The notes under the pieces were generated by a model. The model was not told the origin of the DNA, did not search any database, and worked only from the letters and a program-made list of their open reading frames with translations. Both the position numbers and the translations under genes were made by a program. This document shows positions 60,507 to 64,000 of a stretch of DNA of 64,000 bases, piece after piece. Numbering within the stretch: the stretch's first letter is position 1; each line of letters opens with the position of its first letter. Origin of the DNA: Mycobacterium sp. SMC-2 (GTDB lineage Bacteria > Actinomycetota > Actinomycetes > Mycobacteriales > Mycobacteriaceae); assembly GCF_025263485.1 (NCBI RefSeq), contig NZ_CP079863.1, forward strand, positions 4,650,001-4,714,000, given 5' to 3'.

Positions 60507-61820
60507 ATGAACGACCCGGTCTTAACTGGGCTGCTTACCGACAAGTACGAGTTGACGATGCTGGCGGCGGCGCTGCGAGACGGCACAGCCGATCGCCGGA
60601 CCACCTTCGAATTGTTCGCGCGCCGACTCCCCGCGGGCCGCCGTTACGGCGTGGTCTGCGGGACCGGGCGGCTGCTCGAAGCGTTGCCGCAGTTCGGGTT
60701 CGATGACGAGGCGTGCCAGTTGCTGGCGCAATTCCTCGATGCGGATACGTTGCGTTACTTGCGCGATTTCCGCTTCCGCGGCGATATCGACGGCTACGCC
60801 GAAGGCGAGCTGTACTTCCCCGGCTCCCCCGTGCTGTCGGTGACCGGCACTTTCGCCGAGTGCATCGTGCTCGAGACGCTGGCGTTGTCGATCTTCAATC
60901 ACGACACCGCGATCGCGTCGGCAGCGGCGCGAATGGTGAGCGCGGCCAGGGGCCGTCCCCTGATCGAGATGGGGTCGCGGCGAACCCACGAACGCGCCGC
61001 GGTAGCCGCGGCGCGCGCCGCCTATATCGCCGGCTTTGCCGCGTCCTCCAACCTCGAGGCCCAGCGCCGATACGGCATACCCGCGGAGGGCACCACCGCG
61101 CACGCGTTCACCATGCTGCACGCCAGCGGGGAGCCCCCCGAAGCGACCGAGCTGGCCGCCTTCCGGGCCCAGGTCGATGCGCTGGGCGCCGGCACCACGC
61201 TGCTGGTGGACACCTACGACGTGACGACCGGCGTCGCCAATGCCGTGGCCGCCGCCGGCAAGTCGCTCGGGGCGGTCCGCATCGACTCCGGCGAGCTGGG
61301 CGTGTTGACCCGTCAGGTCCGCGATCAGCTCGACGGCTTGGGCGCCACCAGCACCCGCATCGTGGTCTCCAGTGACCTCGACGAGTTCTCCATCGCGGCC
61401 CTGGGTGCCGAGCCGGTGGACAGCTACGGCGTCGGCACGTCGCTCGTGACGGGTTCGGGCGCACCGACGGCGAACATGGTCTACAAACTCGTCGAAGTGA
61501 ACGGAATGCCGGTGCAAAAGCGCAGCAGCCACAAGGAATCCCACGGCGGCCGCAAAGAGGCCCTCCGCCTGATGCGCACGTCGGGCACCGTGACCGAGGA
61601 GGTGGTGTATCCGGCGGGCCACCGGCCCCCGGTCACCGAGCCGCATCGGATGTTGACCGTCCCGCTGGTCCGCGGCGGGGACATGGTGTCCAAACCTGAC
61701 GTGGCCACGGCGCGCGAGCTGGTAGCTTCCGGGCTGCGCAGTCTGCCGTGGGAGGGTTTGAACCTGTCGCAGGGTGAGCCCGCGATCCCGACGACGCAGA
61801 TTACCGCCGGCCGCCCGTAG
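60507..61820 (+). CDS. pncB: Nicotinate phosphoribosyltransferase
   Basis: Salvages nicotinate to nicotinate mononucleotide for NAD synthesis, 437 aa. It shows the N-terminal GLLTDKYELTMLAAAL, the SRRTHERAAVAAARAAYIAGFAASSN block, RIDSGELG and VVSSDLDEFSI. It corresponds to Rv1330c (PncB1), divergent from clpS as in H37Rv. The C-terminal tail is shorter on motifs and reads VPLVRGGDMVSKPD. Confidence 0.95.
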   Translation: MNDPVLTGLLTDKYELTMLAAALRDGTADRRTTFELFARRLPAGRRYGVVCGTGRLLEALPQFGFDDEACQLLAQFLDADTLRYLRDFRFRGDIDGYAEGELYFPGSPVLSVTGTFAECIVLETLALSIFNHDTAIASAAARMVSAARGRPLIEMGSRRTHERAAVAAARAAYIAGFAASSNLEAQRRYGIPAEGTTAHAFTMLHASGEPPEATELAAFRAQVDALGAGTTLLVDTYDVTTGVANAVAAAGKSLGAVRIDSGELGVLTRQVRDQLDGLGATSTRIVVSSDLDEFSIAALGAEPVDSYGVGTSLVTGSGAPTANMVYKLVEVNGMPVQKRSSHKESHGGRKEALRLMRTSGTVTEEVVYPAGHRPPVTEPHRMLTVPLVRGGDMVSKPDVATARELVASGLRSLPWEGLNLSQGEPAIPTTQITAGRP

Positions 61821-61855
61821 CACCGCAGAGCAAAAAGAGGATAGCCACGTCCGAA

Positions 61856-63850
61856 TTGTCCGTGCCCGAGTTGCTGGCCATCGCCGTGGCCGCGCTCGGT
61901 GGCAGTGAGCGCAGCGGCCAACTCGAGATGGCCAACGCCGTCGCGCGCGCCTTCGCAACCGGTGAGCATCTCGTCGTGCAGGCCGGTACCGGCACCGGAA
62001 AGTCGCTGGCGTACCTCGTCCCCGCGATCGTGCGCGCCATCGAAGACGACTCGCCCGTCGTCGTGTCGACGGCCACCATCGCGCTGCAGCGACAGCTCGT
62101 CGATCGCGACCTGCCCAGGCTCATCGATTCGGTCGCCGACGCGCTTCCGCGCCGCCCGCAGTTCGCGTTGCTCAAGGGGCGTCGAAACTATCTGTGCCTG
62201 AACAAGATCCACAACGGCGGCGCCGAGACCGAGGAAGCACCCGGCGACCGGCCGCAGGAGGAGCTCTTCGATGCCCTGGCGGCCACCGCCTTGGGTCGCG
62301 ACGTCCAACGGCTCACCACCTGGGCGTCGACGACCGATTCCGGAGACCGCGACGACCTGAAACCCGGTGTGCCAGAACGGTCGTGGTCCCAGGTCAGCGT
62401 GTCGGCGCGGGAATGCCTGGGCGTGGCGCGTTGTCCGTTCGGCTCCGAGTGCTTCTCGGAACGGGCGCGCGGCCGGGCCGGCGCCGCCGACATCGTGGTC
62501 ACCAACCACGCGCTGCTCGCCATCGACGCGGTCGCCGAATCGGCGGTGCTGCCCGAACACCAGTTGCTGGTGGTGGACGAGGCCCACGAGTTGGTCGACC
62601 GGGTGACGTCGGTGGCCACCGCGGAGCTGACGGCGGCCGCCCTGGGCGTCGCCGCGCGCCGGATCGCCCGATTGGTGAATCCCGAGCTGACCCAACGGCT
62701 GGAGGCGGCGACGGCCAACTTCGCCGCGGCGACCCACGATGCCAGCCCCGGCCGCATCGACCGCCTCGACGACGAGCTGGCGACATACCTGACCGCCCTG
62801 CGCGACGCGGCCGGCGCGGCACGGTCGGCGATCGACACCACCAGCGACGCGAAAGCGGCCGCGGCGCGCGCCGAAGCGGTCGCGGCCCTGAGCGAGATAT
62901 CCGATACCGCCTCGCGCGTCCTGACGTCGTTCGGCCCGGCGATTCCGGATCGCACCGACGTGGTGTGGCTGGAACACGAGGACAACAGAGGCTCGATGCG
63001 CCCGGTGTTACGGGTGGCGCCGCTGTCGGTCGCGGGCCTGCTGCGCGACCGGGTGTTCTCCCGTTCCACCACGGTGCTGACGTCGGCGACGCTGACCATC
63101 GGCGGATCCTTCGACGCGATGGCCGCGGCGTGGGGTCTGACCGCTCCAGACACCGAGGATGCACGCTGGCGCGGCGTCGACGTCGGCTCGCCGTTCCACC
63201 ACGCCAAGGCCGGAATCCTCTACGTCGCCGCGCACCTGCCACCGCCGGGCCGAGACGGCACCGGCTCGGCCGAGCAGCTCACCGAAATCGCCGAGCTCAT
63301 CACCGCGGCGGGCGGGCGGACCCTGGGGTTGTTCTCCTCGATGCGGGCCGCCCAGGCCGCCGCGGAGGCCATGCGCCAGCGGCTGTCGACGCCGGTGCTG
63401 TGTCAGGGCGACGACAGCACTGCCACGCTGGTCGAGCAGTTCAGCGCCGACCCGCAGACATCGCTGTTCGGGACCCTGTCGCTATGGCAGGGCGTCGACG
63501 TGCCGGGGCCGTCGCTGTCTTTGGTGCTCATCGACCGCATCCCATTTCCGCGGCCGGACGACCCGCTGCTGGGCGCGCGGCAGCGCTCGGTGGCCGCGCG
63601 CGGCGGCAACGGCTTCATGGCGGTCGCGGCCAGCCACGCCGCGTTGCTGTTGGCGCAGGGCTCCGGTCGGCTCTTGCGTCGCGTCACCGACCGCGGAGTG
63701 GTTGCGGTGCTGGACTCGCGGATGGTCACCGCCGGCTACGGCGGCTACCTGTGCGCGTCGCTGCCGCCGTTCTGGCAGACCACCGACCCGGCCCAGGTCC
63801 GCGCCGCGTTGGAGCGGCTGCGTGCCTCGGCGGAGGGCTTGCCCGCCTGA
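61856..63850 (+). CDS. dinG: DinG-family ATP-dependent DNA helicase
   Basis: XPD-like SF2 5'-3' helicase, 664 aa. It has Walker A VQAGTGTGKSLAYLVP, motif Ia STATIALQRQL, the DEAH box VVDEAHEL and a C-terminal motif VI-like GSGRLLRR. An iron-sulfur cluster is likely: one Cys follows GRRNYLC and three lie in ECLGVARCPFGSEC. The TTG at 61856 is the first workable start (homolog MSVPEL follows at once); AAGAGG lies 15 bases upstream, which is long. It follows pncB by 35 bp. Confidence 0.93.
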   Translation: MSVPELLAIAVAALGGSERSGQLEMANAVARAFATGEHLVVQAGTGTGKSLAYLVPAIVRAIEDDSPVVVSTATIALQRQLVDRDLPRLIDSVADALPRRPQFALLKGRRNYLCLNKIHNGGAETEEAPGDRPQEELFDALAATALGRDVQRLTTWASTTDSGDRDDLKPGVPERSWSQVSVSARECLGVARCPFGSECFSERARGRAGAADIVVTNHALLAIDAVAESAVLPEHQLLVVDEAHELVDRVTSVATAELTAAALGVAARRIARLVNPELTQRLEAATANFAAATHDASPGRIDRLDDELATYLTALRDAAGAARSAIDTTSDAKAAAARAEAVAALSEISDTASRVLTSFGPAIPDRTDVVWLEHEDNRGSMRPVLRVAPLSVAGLLRDRVFSRSTTVLTSATLTIGGSFDAMAAAWGLTAPDTEDARWRGVDVGSPFHHAKAGILYVAAHLPPPGRDGTGSAEQLTEIAELITAAGGRTLGLFSSMRAAQAAAEAMRQRLSTPVLCQGDDSTATLVEQFSADPQTSLFGTLSLWQGVDVPGPSLSLVLIDRIPFPRPDDPLLGARQRSVAARGGNGFMAVAASHAALLLAQGSGRLLRRVTDRGVVAVLDSRMVTAGYGGYLCASLPPFWQTTDPAQVRAALERLRASAEGLPA

Positions 63851-63852
63851 GG

Positions 63853-63999
63853 TCAGCGGGCCAGAGTGACCAGACCCAGCTCGGTGCCGGCGGCCAGCAG
63901 CGGGTGGCGGGGCAGCACTCGCACGGTGTACCCGACCGCCCCCGCCAGCGGTAACGACAGCGTCGTCGAGAACACCTGGTTGCCGCCTTCGGCACTCCC
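63853..63999 (-). CDS. glgP: Alpha-glucan phosphorylase, 3' end
   Basis: Only the last 48 residues are in the window. They read FSTTLSLPLAGAVGYTVRVL and end PRHPLLAAGTELGLVTLAR, which fits the C-terminal beta-rich tail of mycobacterial GlgP (Rv1328). Position supports this: glgP converges on dinG in H37Rv. The catalytic part lies outside. Only two bases separate the two stop codons. Confidence 0.75.
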   Translation of the reverse strand, partial: GSAEGGNQVFSTTLSLPLAGAVGYTVRVLPRHPLLAAGTELGLVTLAR

Positions 64000-64000
64000 G

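Overview
The window is high-GC actinobacterial DNA from a slow-growing, nontuberculous Mycobacterium, possibly of the M. avium complex type. The evidence is the actinobacterial codon bias with frequent GTG starts, the F420- and mycofactocin-linked enzymes, the many FadD/FadE/EchA-type genes, and a right-hand third that follows the M. tuberculosis H37Rv order Rv1328-Rv1349 (glgP, dinG, pncB, clpS, Rv1332, Rv1333, rhomboid, murI, Rv1339, rph, rdgB, Rv1342c, lprD, irtA, irtB). The species call is inferred from gene content, not from a database search.

Region 1 (1-14.0 kb and 16.9-35.5 kb) is accessory lipid or alicyclic catabolism. After a partial acyl-CoA carboxylase subunit come a Baeyer-Villiger-type monooxygenase, an alpha/beta hydrolase, an NTF2-fold protein and an LLM-type F420 oxidoreductase on the minus strand. 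They diverge from a Rieske oxygenase, an isochorismatase-like pseudoenzyme, a hotdog thioesterase, an acyl-CoA ligase, an SDR, a cytochrome P450, a class III CoA transferase and a thiolase-like protein. From 16.9 to 35.5 kb the same theme continues: an acyl-CoA dehydrogenase pair, two amidohydrolases, five crotonases, four more ligases, a DapA-like lyase, an SDR and a TetR regulator. Five promoter regions (near 5.43, 10.28, 23.74, 25.81 and 28.47 kb) share a 19-bp inverted repeat with an invariant TACTGTAW half-site. These sets therefore look like one regulon, most likely controlled by the TetR protein encoded at 25955. This is the best candidate for an undescribed system in the window: a coordinated degradation pathway of unknown substrate.

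Region 2 (14.2-16.9 kb) interrupts that regulon. It holds a thioredoxin, an AhpD-like protein, a sulfide:quinone-oxidoreductase-like flavoprotein and a 57-residue microprotein around a CsoR/CstR-like palindrome, and looks like a reactive-sulfur or redox module.

Region 3 (35.5-46.3 kb) holds a small secreted protein and a five-gene beta-oxidation operon ending in a GntR regulator. It continues with a frameshifted IS110-family element, an acyl-CoA dehydrogenase plus mycofactocin-type SDR pair, an F420-type flavin/deazaflavin-binding protein and an APH-fold phosphotransferase.

Region 4 (46.3-64 kb) is core genome. It starts with the carboxymycobactin importer irtAB behind a TetR gene, then a DCC-family protein, a small coiled-coil protein, tRNA-Leu(UAG), lprD and a DUF3817 protein. 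After rdgB comes a ferritin-like diiron protein inserted before rph. The run ends with the cAMP phosphodiesterase homolog, a 56-bp tandem repeat, murI, a rhomboid protease, a P1 peptidase, a DUF2017 protein, clpS, pncB, dinG and the 3' end of glgP. Compared with H37Rv, mec-cysO-cysM and the mbtL/M/N/K genes are missing from their usual places.

No gene-free stretch exceeds 300 bases.
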